Positions 10,162 through 18,795 of a stretch of 64,000 nucleotides of DNA are shown here, piece after piece. The stretch is taken from positions 62,001-126,000 of the forward strand of contig NZ_JNWO01000022.1 of NCBI RefSeq assembly GCF_000716435.1, read 5' to 3'. Position numbers and translations under genes: made by a program. The stretch's first letter is position 1. Each line of letters starts with the position of its first letter. The stretch is from Streptomyces xylophagus (lineage in GTDB: Bacteria; Actinomycetota; Actinomycetes; Streptomycetales; Streptomycetaceae). Below the pieces are notes generated by a model. That model searched no databases. It saw nothing but the letters and a program-made list of their open reading frames with translations, and had not been told where the DNA came from.

Positions 10162-11712
10162 TCACTGGCACTTCTTGCCGGTGTTGACGCAGTTGGCGAT
10201 CTTCGCCGCCAGGTTGTTCTTGGTGACGCTGATGAAGTCGTCGTGGTCGGTCGAAGCCTTGTGCAGCTGCTCCGGGAAACCGTCCACCGCGTAGGCGTTC
10301 TTCACCGTGCCGTCCGCCTGGATGGTGGGGGGCGCGATGTTGTAGACCAGGCGCATCGTCAGCTGCGGGATGGCCTTGAAGCCGTTCCCGCAGACACCGC
10401 TCGCCGGGTCCGCGAAGGCCACGTGCGTACGGTGGTTGGCGCTGTCGATGTTCACGCCGTCCCAGCAGCTCTGGAAGGCGAAGGTGCGGACCACCTGACT
10501 GCCCTGCGGGCAGATCGGGTACTGCTCGGTCAGCTGGACCTTGTTCTCGAAGCCGGTGCAGCTCCAGTGCGCGTTGGCGTTCGCCAGACCGTTGGTGAGG
10601 GTCTTCGCGTCACCGGTGATGATGCGCAGGAACTGCGGCATCGCGACGACCTTGCTGGCCGGCGAACCGACGTACTTGATCTGCGCCTGGGCCGGCGTCA
10701 GGATCTTGCCGACGTTGCCTTCCTTGCCACCGCCGAGCGCGTTCGCGTCGAACTCCTGCGAGCCGTCCTGCACACGCACGACCGGCCAGTAGTACGCCGA
10801 GAGGTCACTCTGGTTCTGGCAGCTGGAGGGGGCGGCCAGCAGCGAGTCGTTCGTGGAGAACGCGTTGACCTTCTGGTTGCCGACGTAGTCGTGCTCGTGG
10901 TGCGCGCCGTTGGTCACGCCGGGCGCCACGATGACGTTGTCGGTGTTGTGGTTCTTGTTGGCGTTCACACCGCACTTGGTGGTGAACGAACCCGTCGAGG
11001 CCTGAGCCTGGTTCTGCGGCTTCGCCAGGACGTTGTTCGCGACCTTCGTGATGTCCACGAAGTCCGCGGCCGTCGGGCCGTTGCCGGCCTGACCACCGTT
11101 GTTGGCGGCGGGCGCGGAGGCCGAAGCGCTCGCGCTCGGAGCAGCGGTGTTCTGACCACCGGTGTTCTGGCCGCCGTTGTTGTTCTGGCCCCCGCCGTTG
11201 TTCTTGCCGCCACCACGACCTGCCGTGGTGGTGTTGGTGGCGGTCTGCGTCGTACAGGCGGCGAGTTGCTTCAGTGCAGCCGCGTTGACACTGCCGCCCA
11301 CTCGCTGGATGTCGATGCGAATACGGTCGATCGTCGCGGCCCGCTTCTCCTTGAGGGGGCCGACGATCGCGTTCTGCACGAAGCTCGCGTCGTTCGCCTG
11401 CGCTTGGCGCGTCGAGGCGAGCCGGGCGTAGGCCTCGGTGATCTGCTTGTCGAGGTTCGCCAACTCAGTGGCGACTCCCTGACGAGCCTTCTGCGGCACG
11501 TTCGTCAGCTGCTGGCCGACGTCCGGGCAGGCGATCGTCGCGACTGTCGCCGCGGCGGCCTTCGTCTGGTTCTGGCCCGATGAGTTGGACTCATGCGCCG
11601 ATGCGTTCATCTGTGCCCAGAGCAGCCCGCCCCCACCGAGCGCTAGGGCAGCCGATGCGGCAATGGCCTTGGTGGCCAGCGGCGTACGGCGTTTACGATC
11701 ATTGCGTCCCAT
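10162..11712 (-). CDS. Secreted DUF1996-domain protein
   Basis: 516 residues; ATG preceded by AGAGGAGTT. After a basic N-terminus and hydrophobic signal ([19 protein letters not shown]) comes a helical segment flanked by Cys62 and Cys153, then a Gly/Asn/Gln-rich linker (residues 165-210), then the DUF1996 domain from about 218 ([35 protein letters not shown]). DUF1996 proteins are extracellular and found in fungi and actinomycetes; their chemistry is not established. The N-terminal helical segment resembles that of the secreted protein at 19690 (see findings). Confidence 0.88.
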   Translation of the reverse strand: MGRNDRKRRTPLATKAIAASAALALGGGGLLWAQMNASAHESNSSGQNQTKAAAATVATIACPDVGQQLTNVPQKARQGVATELANLDKQITEAYARLASTRQAQANDASFVQNAIVGPLKEKRAATIDRIRIDIQRVGGSVNAAALKQLAACTTQTATNTTTAGRGGGKNNGGGQNNNGGQNTGGQNTAAPSASASASAPAANNGGQAGNGPTAADFVDITKVANNVLAKPQNQAQASTGSFTTKCGVNANKNHNTDNVIVAPGVTNGAHHEHDYVGNQKVNAFSTNDSLLAAPSSCQNQSDLSAYYWPVVRVQDGSQEFDANALGGGKEGNVGKILTPAQAQIKYVGSPASKVVAMPQFLRIITGDAKTLTNGLANANAHWSCTGFENKVQLTEQYPICPQGSQVVRTFAFQSCWDGVNIDSANHRTHVAFADPASGVCGNGFKAIPQLTMRLVYNIAPPTIQADGTVKNAYAVDGFPEQLHKASTDHDDFISVTKNNLAAKIANCVNTGKKCQ

Positions 11713-11895
11713 GGAACTCCTCTGACTTCCTTGCGGGGCAGCGAGGCGCCCGACAGGAGTGAAGCGGCGCCCTTTGATACGCAGGGGGTCCCAGGAGTGT
11801 TCAGCCGTCTCAGAAATTGATGAGAGGTTCTTGCATAAGTCCCCTCCCAACTGGCCCTTAAACACCGGCAGTTGTGATCGACTCACAGCTAGTGC

Positions 11896-12549
11896 TCAGC
11901 GACCCTGGTCCAAATAGGCCAATACCGCCAGCACGCGGCGATTGTCATCGTCGGAGACTTCCAGTCCCAGTTTGGCGAAAATATTGGACGTGTGCTTCCC
12001 GATCGCCCGTTCCGTGACGACGAGTTGCCCCGCGATCGCCGCGTTCGACCGACCCTGCGCCATCAGTTCCAGCACCTCGACCTCCCGGGGCGTCAACCGC
12101 CCCAGCGGCCGGTCGTCGGCCGCCCGCCGAGCCAGCAACTGCTGAATGACCTGCGGATCCATCGCCGTCCCGCCACCCGCCACCCGCCGTACGGCGTCCA
12201 CGAACTGCTCCGCGTCGAACACCCGGTCCTTCAGCAGATAGCCCACCCCACCGGTCCCGTCGGCGAGCAACTCCCGCGCGTACAACTGCTCCACGTGCTG
12301 CGACAGCACCAGCACCGGCAGCCCGGGCCGCTCCCGCCGGGCCCGCAACGCACACTGCAGCCCCTCGTCCGTATGAGTGGGCGGCAGCCGTACGTCGACG
12401 ACGGCCACGTCGGGCGCCAACTCGGCCAGCGCCTTGGTGAGTTCGGGCCCGCTCTCCACAGCCGCGGCGATCTCGAAGTCGTAGGCCTCCAACAGCCGCA
12501 CCAGCCCGTCCCGCAGCAGGAACAGGTCTTCGGCTAGGACAACGCGCAC
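11896..12549 (-). CDS. NarL/FixJ-type response regulator
   Basis: 217 residues from GTG. Receiver domain: acidic pair at Glu7-Asp8, phospho-acceptor Asp52 (VVDVRLPP). C-terminal LuxR-type helix-turn-helix at 150-195: LTPREVEVLELMAQGRSNAAIAG, with KHTSNIFAKLGL. It overlaps the 3' end of the kinase gene by 16 bases, so the two are cotranscribed and form one two-component system. The target genes are unknown. Confidence 0.93.
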   Translation of the reverse strand: MRVVLAEDLFLLRDGLVRLLEAYDFEIAAAVESGPELTKALAELAPDVAVVDVRLPPTHTDEGLQCALRARRERPGLPVLVLSQHVEQLYARELLADGTGGVGYLLKDRVFDAEQFVDAVRRVAGGGTAMDPQVIQQLLARRAADDRPLGRLTPREVEVLELMAQGRSNAAIAGQLVVTERAIGKHTSNIFAKLGLEVSDDDNRRVLAVLAYLDQGR

Positions 12550-13799
12550 GGAATCTCCATGGTCACCATGGTGGGACCGCCCGCGGGGCTGCTGACGGCC
12601 AGGACGCCGTCGAATGTACCCAGTCGCCGCTCGACTCCGGAGAGTCCCGACCCCGCCCCGACCACGGCACCGCCCCCACCGTTGTCGGTGACGGAGATCC
12701 GCAGCAGCCCCGCTCCTTCTTTCACGTGCTGGAGATCGACCCAGATCCGATCGGCACCGGAATGCTTGACCGCGTTGGTGAGCACCTCGCTGACGGCGAA
12801 GTACGCGGCCGACTCGACGGGAGCGTCCGCCCGACCACCCCCGAGATCCGCGACCACCTCCGTCGGCACCGGCATCCGCAACGCCAACGCCCGTACGGCA
12901 TCGCCGAGTCCGCGCTCCGCCAGCACCGGCGGATGAATACCGCGCACGAGGTCGCGCAGCTCGCCCAGCGTCTCGGCGGAGGACTGCCGGGCCCGCGCGA
13001 GAAGCTCCCGGGCCTTCGCCGGATTCTTCTCGATCAGCGCCTCGATCGTGCCGAGATCCATCCCCATGGCCACCAGCCGGGCCTGCGCGCCGTCGTGCAG
13101 ATCACGCTCGATACGCCGCAGCTCGGCGGCCGAGGAGTCCACGGCGTCACGCCGGGTCTCGGTCAACACCCGTACCCGCTCGGCGAGTTCACCCTGCCCC
13201 GGGGCGAGCACGGAACGGGTCAGCAGGAAATGGACGCGCAACAGGGCAGGCGTGAGGAAGTAGGAGGCGGCGAGCAGCGCGACACCCAGCAGCCCCGCGA
13301 GCAGCGCACTGCCCTGCCCACTCACCGGCACGAACCCGTACCACCACCCGACATACGTCCCGTCCGTGAACACCCGCCACAACCCGAACGCCAACGCGAA
13401 GCCCTCCAGCGGATAGAACACGAGAGCCGCGGGCACCAGGGCGGTGACAAACCCGGCGGTCATGTCGACGGGCAGCCACCGCAGATCACGCCAGATGGCG
13501 GGGTCACCGAGCAGACGAAAGGTCCGCGTCCAGGGCTTCACCCCGGCAGGAACCGGCCGATACGCCGGCGGGATACGCACCCCGCACCACTGCGCGCCGA
13601 GCAGCCGCCGCCGATCCGCGTGGGCGCGCACGCCGCCCAGCACCCAGGGCGTGGTGATCAGCCCGATCCCCACAGGGATGAGCACAAGGGAGACGAGCGT
13701 GAGAACGAGGAGGACGAGCGACCCGTAGAGGGAGATGAGGGCGAGCGCGAGACCGCGCAGCCCGGCCGTGACGACGGTACGGGCCCTGTTCGTGTCCAT
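12534..13799 (-). CDS. Two-component sensor histidine kinase (HisKA_3)
   Basis: 421 residues if started at ATG 13799; a GTG at 13847 would add 16 residues, and neither start has a good ribosome site. The N-terminal half has about four hydrophobic spans with a PSPA/sensor-like segment (residues 15-180). The dimerisation helix holds the phospho-accepting His in ERDLHDGAQARLVAMG. The HATPase domain shows EVLTNAVKHSGA and VTDNGGGG. This is a typical actinobacterial kinase of the NarX/DesK class, paired with the overlapping response-regulator gene. Confidence 0.9.
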   Translation of the reverse strand: MDTNRARTVVTAGLRGLALALISLYGSLVLLVLTLVSLVLIPVGIGLITTPWVLGGVRAHADRRRLLGAQWCGVRIPPAYRPVPAGVKPWTRTFRLLGDPAIWRDLRWLPVDMTAGFVTALVPAALVFYPLEGFALAFGLWRVFTDGTYVGWWYGFVPVSGQGSALLAGLLGVALLAASYFLTPALLRVHFLLTRSVLAPGQGELAERVRVLTETRRDAVDSSAAELRRIERDLHDGAQARLVAMGMDLGTIEALIEKNPAKARELLARARQSSAETLGELRDLVRGIHPPVLAERGLGDAVRALALRMPVPTEVVADLGGGRADAPVESAAYFAVSEVLTNAVKHSGADRIWVDLQHVKEGAGLLRISVTDNGGGGAVVGAGSGLSGVERRLGTFDGVLAVSSPAGGPTMVTMEIPCALS

Positions 13800-13890
13800 A
13801 CGCCCAGTCTCACGGAGCGGGGCGAGGAGGTCACGGGGCCGGGCCACCGTGACAGGGGTGTCGCTACCAACACCGGTGGTTTTTGGTTTT

Positions 13891-13950
13891 CAGGGGCGCG
13901 GGGCTGTGTCGATATGCGGCTCCGCCGCGTGGGCGCGACCAGCCCCCACG
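13891..13950. repeat. Dispersed intergenic repeat, family B copy 1
   Basis: Noncoding segment GGCGCGGGGCTGT...GATATGCGGCTCCGC...GGGCGCGACCAGCC. The same composite sequence recurs at 63411-63455, and parts recur near 42193 and 47966. It lies between the kinase gene and the epimerase gene. Confidence 0.7.
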
Positions 13951-13967
13951 CACCCGCGCCCAACGAA

Positions 13968-14972
13968 CTACCACTCCAGCGGCACCCCAAGCACCTTCGC
14001 CTCCACAACAGGGTCAAGCCCGACCGCCGGCCGATCCGGCCGCTGGGGCGCGGAACCCCCGATGCCCTGCAACCACCCCCACGTATCAGCCACGGTCTCC
14101 TCGACAGAACGACAGCTCAGCCCAGTCGAAAGCGCCCGAGACACATCCGCACTGTGCAACGCGTCGTATCCCTCACTGCCGGCCGGAATCCACACCGGCA
14201 ACTGAGTCCACGGCTCGATACCCGCCCCGAGCACCACCTCAGGATCGGTCCACCGCAACTCGGCGCCCCCACCGGTGACCCGCACACACGCGTCCAGGAA
14301 CGAACCCATCGTCGCGTGCCCCTGCGCGGAGATCAGATTGAACGCCCCGCTCAACTCCCGCTCCACAGACCCGAGCAACCACTCCGCAAGATCCCGCACA
14401 TCGACATACTGAAGGGCAAGATCCCGAGGCCCAGGAGCCAACACCGGCCCACCCCGCGCGACCCGGGTCAGCCACCACGGCAACCGCCCGATGTTCTCGT
14501 ACGGCCCGAGGATCAACCCCGCCCGCGCGAACACCGACCGCTCCGCCCCGAACGCCCCCAGCGCCGCGAGCTCCCCGCCCCGCTTGTCCCGCGCGTAGTC
14601 GGTCTTCTCGGCGTCGGGCTCGGCCCCCTCGACGAGGGGCGCGTCCTCGCCGTACCCGGCGGGCGGCGCCCACGCGTACACCGAGCAGCTCGACACGTAC
14701 ACATACCGGCCCACCCGGTCGGCAAGCAGCCGCGCAGCGTCGTGCACCGCGCGCGGCGCCGCCGACCAGGTGTCGATCACGGCGTCCCACTCGCCCTCGG
14801 CCAGCGCGGCGAGCCCACCGGGCGCGGTGCGGTCGCCCCGCAACGCCCGTACCCCGGCCGGGGGCTCGTGCCGTCCCCGGTTGAGGACGGTCACCTCCCA
14901 GCCCCGGCCGAGGGCAGCCTCCACGACGGCCCGTCCCGCGAACTCCGTACCGCCCAGCACCAGAAGTCTCAT
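13968..14972 (-). CDS. NAD-dependent epimerase/dehydratase family protein
   Basis: 334 residues; the ATG at 14972 puts the Rossmann motif at the very start (MRLLVLGGTEFAGRAVVEA), which decides the start over the longer option at 14999. The SDR active site is represented by VSSCSVYAWAP and the YARDK pair (YxxxK). The extended-SDR form acts on nucleotide sugars or similar substrates; the exact one cannot be told. It stands alone between a repeat element and a winged-helix regulator. Confidence 0.85.
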   Translation of the reverse strand: MRLLVLGGTEFAGRAVVEAALGRGWEVTVLNRGRHEPPAGVRALRGDRTAPGGLAALAEGEWDAVIDTWSAAPRAVHDAARLLADRVGRYVYVSSCSVYAWAPPAGYGEDAPLVEGAEPDAEKTDYARDKRGGELAALGAFGAERSVFARAGLILGPYENIGRLPWWLTRVARGGPVLAPGPRDLALQYVDVRDLAEWLLGSVERELSGAFNLISAQGHATMGSFLDACVRVTGGGAELRWTDPEVVLGAGIEPWTQLPVWIPAGSEGYDALHSADVSRALSTGLSCRSVEETVADTWGWLQGIGGSAPQRPDRPAVGLDPVVEAKVLGVPLEW

Positions 14973-15065
14973 ACCGACGACTCTGCCCGCGAGGCCCACG
15001 GAACGGAACGCGAATCTGCCGTCAGCAGACGATCAACGGGCGGTCGGCGATGGACCGGCTGATGG

Positions 15066-15659
15066 TCAACGCGCGGTAGGCGGTGTGTACTTGTACCCGA
15101 CCCGCCGCACCGTCTGGATCGCCTTGCGGTGCTCGACGCCCAGCTTGCGGCGCAGCCGGGCGATGTGGACGTCGACGGTACGGCCGTCGCCCACGTGTCC
15201 GTAGCCCCACACCGTGGTGACCAACTGGTCGCGGGTGTGCACCCGGTTGGGGTGGGCCACCAGGTGGGCGAGCAGCTCGAACTCCAGGTACGTGAGGTCG
15301 AGTTCCTCACCGTTCAGCTGCGCGGTGCGCTGCACGGTGTCGATCCGGACGAGCGGTTCGGCGCCGGCGGTGATGCCGGGTACGCCGTCGGGCAGGACGT
15401 CGGGGTGGCCGGTCCGGGTGAGGTGCGGGCTGTCGGCCGGGATGAGGACGAGGTACCCGACCATCGGCGGCTGCCCCGGAAGCGTGGGCAGCGTGTGCGG
15501 CGGCGCGGGCAGCCAGGTGGCGCCCGGCGGCAGGAACTCCGCCACGTCGATCACCTCGTCCCGGTCGACGGCGCGCAGATGGTGCCGCGTGCCGGTCGGG
15601 GCGGGGGAGGGGGCCGGAGCGTTGAGCGTGGCGGAGGACAGAGAACGGATGATCGCCAT
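15066..15659 (-). CDS. Winged-helix transcriptional regulator (OmpR-type DNA-binding domain, no receiver)
   Basis: 197 residues. The C-terminal 95 residues are a Trans_reg_C winged helix (LDLTYLEFELLAHLVAHPNRV, then TVDVHIARLRRKLG and IQTVRRVGYKY). The N-terminal 100 residues are Pro/Ala-rich and do not form a receiver; no phospho-acceptor motif is seen. Such orphan winged-helix proteins occur in all Streptomyces genomes and may be phosphorylation-independent. Confidence 0.88.
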   Translation of the reverse strand: MAIIRSLSSATLNAPAPSPAPTGTRHHLRAVDRDEVIDVAEFLPPGATWLPAPPHTLPTLPGQPPMVGYLVLIPADSPHLTRTGHPDVLPDGVPGITAGAEPLVRIDTVQRTAQLNGEELDLTYLEFELLAHLVAHPNRVHTRDQLVTTVWGYGHVGDGRTVDVHIARLRRKLGVEHRKAIQTVRRVGYKYTPPTAR

Positions 15660-15952
15660 GAGAGGTCAGCTCTTTCGCGCGAGAGGTTCGTCGAGGGACG
15701 TACGTCGAGTCGCGCTGGCCGGAGGCCGAAGGTGTACGGCTTTAGAGGGCCGGCGCGTTCATCGCGCGACAACACACCCGGTCGAAGTCATGGTGCTGAC
15801 GGGAAGGCCAGAAGGGCTCGAGGTCATGGCGACCCGTCGCTCCGCACTTCTGGTAGTTGCCCATGCGCCCATTGAACCAGACACACGCCCGCAACAGGAC
15901 CCTCCTCTCACAGCCTGGACGCTTCCTTGGCGTGAAGTCGACGCCCCACCCC
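15660..15952. other. Intergenic region without a recognisable gene
   Basis: About 290 bases upstream of the winged-helix gene and downstream of the DUF6891 gene. I see no ORF of typical codon use and no strong hairpin. It presumably holds the winged-helix gene's promoter. Confidence 0.4.
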
Positions 15953-16891
15953 TCATCCGACCAGTCGTTTGTGCCAGGTCAGCGGCTTGACGTCGATCGC
16001 CTTGTCCGGATTGCCGTCCCAGTCGGCGGACAGCCCGGCGGCACGGAGGGCGGCCAGGACCTCGTGCCCGACGGCCGTGGTGGTCCCGGCCGAGCCGTCG
16101 AACCCGCCGTAGTGCAGCGCGAGTCCGTACCCCTCGACGGCGTGTTCCGTGACCTGCTGGTGGAAGAAGACGAAACCGCGTGCCCCCTCGCGCTCCGCGC
16201 CTATCTCCGCGAGGCCGCAGCCCCGGCAGCAGGCGAAGTTCTCTCGGGCGGTGATGCCGCTCGCGTCCAGCGCCTCGAAGGCGCGGGTGAGCCGGTCGGG
16301 GTCGGTGACGCCTTCCCAGCCCGCCTGTTCGGCGACCTGCTCCAGCCACAGCCGGTCCACCACTCGCGCGGCCTGCGCACGGGACACCGGCCGCTCGTCG
16401 CCGTCGACCAGCCACTCCTCGGCGATCTCGGTCAGCACCTTCCGGCTGTCGTAGCCGCAGCGCAGCCGGGTCCGGACCCGCTCCTCGACCTTCTCCCGCA
16501 CCTCGTCCGGCAGCTCGGGAACGTCCTCCCGGGGACCGAGGTCGACCGGCTCCCACACGACACCCGCGGCCCACTCGGCGCCGGCTGCCTGCCGTGCCCA
16601 GCCGGTCAGCAGCTCCGCCACGCGCACCGGGTCCGTGAGGTTCGTACCGTAGAACCGGTCCTCACTCAGCCGGTGTTCCAGCCGGTAGTCCCCGCCCTCC
16701 TCGTGCCACACCTGCGCGAACACGTCCGGGAGGTCGGGTATCCGCTGCACGACCAGGAAACGGTCGTCGGCGCCCCCGATCCGCGCCACCAGCTCCCGCA
16801 GCCGTACCGCCGAAACGCGTGTGTACGTCCGCCCGTTCTCCGTCTCGACCTTGATGTCGAGACCCGCGTCGATGCCCCCGTGGATGTCCAT
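15953..16891 (-). CDS. DUF6891-like conserved protein
   Basis: 312 residues, cytoplasmic. The middle and C-terminus match the pattern of the DUF6891 family: ENFACCRGCGLAEIG (a paired-cysteine knuckle that may bind metal), FVFFHQQVTEHAV, and LALHYGGFDG. The C-terminus ends in KPLTWHKRLVG. No catalytic motif is evident. It lies downstream of glnII but is separated from it by a hairpin terminator, so cotranscription is unlikely. Confidence 0.7.
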   Translation of the reverse strand: MDIHGGIDAGLDIKVETENGRTYTRVSAVRLRELVARIGGADDRFLVVQRIPDLPDVFAQVWHEEGGDYRLEHRLSEDRFYGTNLTDPVRVAELLTGWARQAAGAEWAAGVVWEPVDLGPREDVPELPDEVREKVEERVRTRLRCGYDSRKVLTEIAEEWLVDGDERPVSRAQAARVVDRLWLEQVAEQAGWEGVTDPDRLTRAFEALDASGITARENFACCRGCGLAEIGAEREGARGFVFFHQQVTEHAVEGYGLALHYGGFDGSAGTTTAVGHEVLAALRAAGLSADWDGNPDKAIDVKPLTWHKRLVG

Positions 16892-16921
16892 GGATCAAGA
16901 CTGGCACGCACCACTGACAAC

Positions 16922-16960
16922 GCGAAGAGGCGCCCACCACGACGGTGGACGCCTCTTCGC
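16922..16960 (-). terminator. Terminator after glnII
   Basis: 11-bp perfect arms (GCGAAGAGGCG / CGCCTCTTCGC) enclosing a second 5-bp stem (CCACC / GGTGG), starting 25 bases past the glnII stop codon. Confidence 0.8.
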
Positions 16961-16984
16961 GGAAGCGGGTGGGGATCAGACCGA

Positions 16985-18013
16985 TCAGACCTGGCCGGCC
17001 TTCTCCAGCGCGGAGCAGCACGTGTCGACGATGAGGCGGGTCACGAGGTACGGGTCGACGTTGGCGTTCGGGCGACGGTCCTCGATGTAGCCCTTGCCGT
17101 CCTTCTCGACCTGCCACGGGATACGGACCGAGGCGCCGCGGTTGGAGACGCCGTAGGAGTACTCGTTCCACGGGGCGGTCTCGTGCAGGCCCGTCAGACG
17201 GTCGTCGATGCCGGCGCCGTAGTGCTTGACGTGGTCGAGGGGCTTGGAGCCCTCGCCGAGGGACTCGCACGCGGTGATGATCGCGTCGTAGCCCTCGCGC
17301 ATCGCCTTGGTGGAGAAGTTGGTGTGCGCGCCCGCGCCGTTCCAGTCGCCCTTGACCGGCTTGGGGTCGAGGGTCGCGGAGATGCCGAAGTCCTCGGCGG
17401 TGCGGTAGAGCAGCCAGCGGGCGATCCACAGGTGGTCGGAGACCTCCAGCGGGGAGACCGGGCCGACCTGGAACTCCCACTGGCCGGGCATGACCTCGGC
17501 GTTGATGCCCGAGATCGCGAGACCGGCCTTGAGGCAGTTCTCCAGGTGGGCCTCGACGATCTCGCGGCCGAAGATCTCGTCGGCGCCGACACCGCAGTAG
17601 TAGCCGCCCTGGGGGGCCGGGAAGCCGCCCTCGGGGAAGCCCAGCGGACGGGCGCCGTCGAAGAAGGTGTACTCCTGCTCGATGCCGAAGATCGGCTCCT
17701 GCGCGGCGTACTTCTCGGAGACCTCGACCAGCGCGGCACGGGTGTTGGACTCGTGCGGCGTCATGTCGATCTCGAGGACCTCGCACATGACGAGGATGTC
17801 GTCGCCGCCGCGGATCGGGTCCGGGAAGCTGGCGACCGGCTTGAGCACGCGGTCCGAGGAGTGCCCCTCGGCCTGGTTCGTGGACGACCCGTCGAAGCCC
17901 CAGATCGGGAGCTCGGCGCCCTTGGCGTCGTCGGCCAGAATCTTCGTCTTGGAACGGAGCTTGGCCGTCGGCTGGGTGCCGTCGATCCAGATGTACTCAG
18001 CCTTGAAGGTCAC
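16985..18013 (-). CDS. glnII: Glutamine synthetase II (eukaryotic-type GSII)
   Basis: 342 residues. Converts glutamate, ammonium and ATP to glutamine. GSII signature stretches are clear: the start TFKAEYIWIDGTQPTAKLRSK, WGFDGSSTNQAEG, GIEQEYTFFDG, the ATP-site segment NGAGAHTNFSTKAMR, and the C-terminal RRPNANVDPYLVTRLI. The GTG at 18013 is chosen because GAAGGA lies 8 bases upstream, whereas the ATG at 18022 has it too close. Streptomyces carries both GSI and GSII; GSII is short-lived and strongly induced by nitrogen limitation. Paired GlnR boxes are visible upstream at 18116-18153. Confidence 0.97.
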   Translation of the reverse strand: MTFKAEYIWIDGTQPTAKLRSKTKILADDAKGAELPIWGFDGSSTNQAEGHSSDRVLKPVASFPDPIRGGDDILVMCEVLEIDMTPHESNTRAALVEVSEKYAAQEPIFGIEQEYTFFDGARPLGFPEGGFPAPQGGYYCGVGADEIFGREIVEAHLENCLKAGLAISGINAEVMPGQWEFQVGPVSPLEVSDHLWIARWLLYRTAEDFGISATLDPKPVKGDWNGAGAHTNFSTKAMREGYDAIITACESLGEGSKPLDHVKHYGAGIDDRLTGLHETAPWNEYSYGVSNRGASVRIPWQVEKDGKGYIEDRRPNANVDPYLVTRLIVDTCCSALEKAGQV

Positions 18014-18115
18014 GGGCCACATCCTTCGGGGTGGGTCATTCGTCGCACTTGCGGGTGCTGCGGCGCAGCGGCACTGGAGCGCCGCGATTCATGCCCGGCA
18101 GCCTGTCAACATGCG

Positions 18116-18153
18116 ATTTCCCGATCATTGCTCGATTGTGAACCCCGTGTTAC
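18116..18153 (-). promoter_or_regulatory. GlnR double box upstream of glnII
   Basis: On the minus strand: GTAAC-N6-TTCAC (18138-18153) and GCAAT-N6-GAAAT (18116-18131), start-to-start distance 22 bases. This is the a-site/b-site layout of actinobacterial GlnR boxes (gTnAc-N6-GaAAc). It lies about 103-140 bases upstream of the GTG. The half sites are less perfect than at glnA. Confidence 0.75.
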
Positions 18154-18269
18154 CGGGTGATGCTGTGGCGCGATTCACGTGGCCTGTGCACGGCAGGCCG
18201 CTGAGAACGCTGTTCGCAGTCGCAGACGCGCGGGGACGAGCACGGGCGGACGGCTCGTATGCGATGGGG

Positions 18270-18728
18270 TTAGCCCTCGGCGGCGGCCTCGCGGACCCCT
18301 TCCAGGAAGCTCCGGATCGCGGCGAGTTCGCGTTCGTCGTAGCCCTGGAGGAGGTCCACGGCGCTGCCGATGAGCGGACCGAAGAAGGCCTGCCCGAGTT
18401 CGACCGCCCGCTGGTCCACTTCGACCACCACCCTGCGCCGGTCCCCCTCGCTCCGCACCCGCCGCACATGCCCGGCCCGCTCCAGCCGGTCGACGAGGGC
18501 GGTGGTCCCCGCCGAGTTGAGCCCGAGGGCGCTGCCGAGCCGCCCCGCCGTCATCTCCTCGCCGGCTCGCGCCGCGTCCATGAGGGCGATCAGGGCGCGT
18601 ACGTCCGTGGGGTGCATACCGTTCTGGTTCGCGAACCGGGCGCTGTGCAGGCCGAGTTCGACCGCCACGGCGCGTAGGAGATGGACGATCTCCATCTCCG
18701 GCCCGGTGCCTGCCCCCTGGTTCCGCAT
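18270..18728 (-). CDS. MarR-family transcriptional regulator
   Basis: 152 residues, start preceded by GGAGG. The winged helix is typical: VRALIALMDA, then GRLGSALGLNSAGTTALVDRLERAGHVRR and the wing SEGDRRRVVVEV. It is transcribed divergently from a hydrolase gene across a short region that contains a perfect long inverted repeat, so it most likely represses itself and the hydrolase. Confidence 0.92.
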   Translation of the reverse strand: MRNQGAGTGPEMEIVHLLRAVAVELGLHSARFANQNGMHPTDVRALIALMDAARAGEEMTAGRLGSALGLNSAGTTALVDRLERAGHVRRVRSEGDRRRVVVEVDQRAVELGQAFFGPLIGSAVDLLQGYDERELAAIRSFLEGVREAAAEG

Positions 18729-18741
18729 GACCGCCTCCGAC

Positions 18742-18782
18742 TATTATCTCGCTCGCCGAGTATCTCGCTGAGCGAGATAATA
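18742..18782. promoter_or_regulatory. MarR operator with mirror-image -10 elements
   Basis: Perfect 13-bp inverted repeat (TATTATCTCGCTC, 18742-18754 and its complement at 18770-18782). Nested inside is a second palindrome, TATCTCGC-TGA-GCGAGATA (18761-18779), of the size expected for a MarR dimer. Each outer arm carries TATTAT, one per strand, which fits -10 hexamers for the two divergent genes. Confidence 0.82.
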
Positions 18783-18795
18783 CGGGGAGGGAGAG

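Noticed and set aside
14973..14999. Longer start for the epimerase gene
   Set aside because: The added nine residues precede the Rossmann beta-strand that normally begins within the first residues, and no ribosome site supports them.
12726..15062. A 778-codon plus-strand frame
   Set aside because: It covers the antisense of the kinase, epimerase and part of the winged-helix genes; composition is dominated by Arg, Pro and His and there is no ribosome site.
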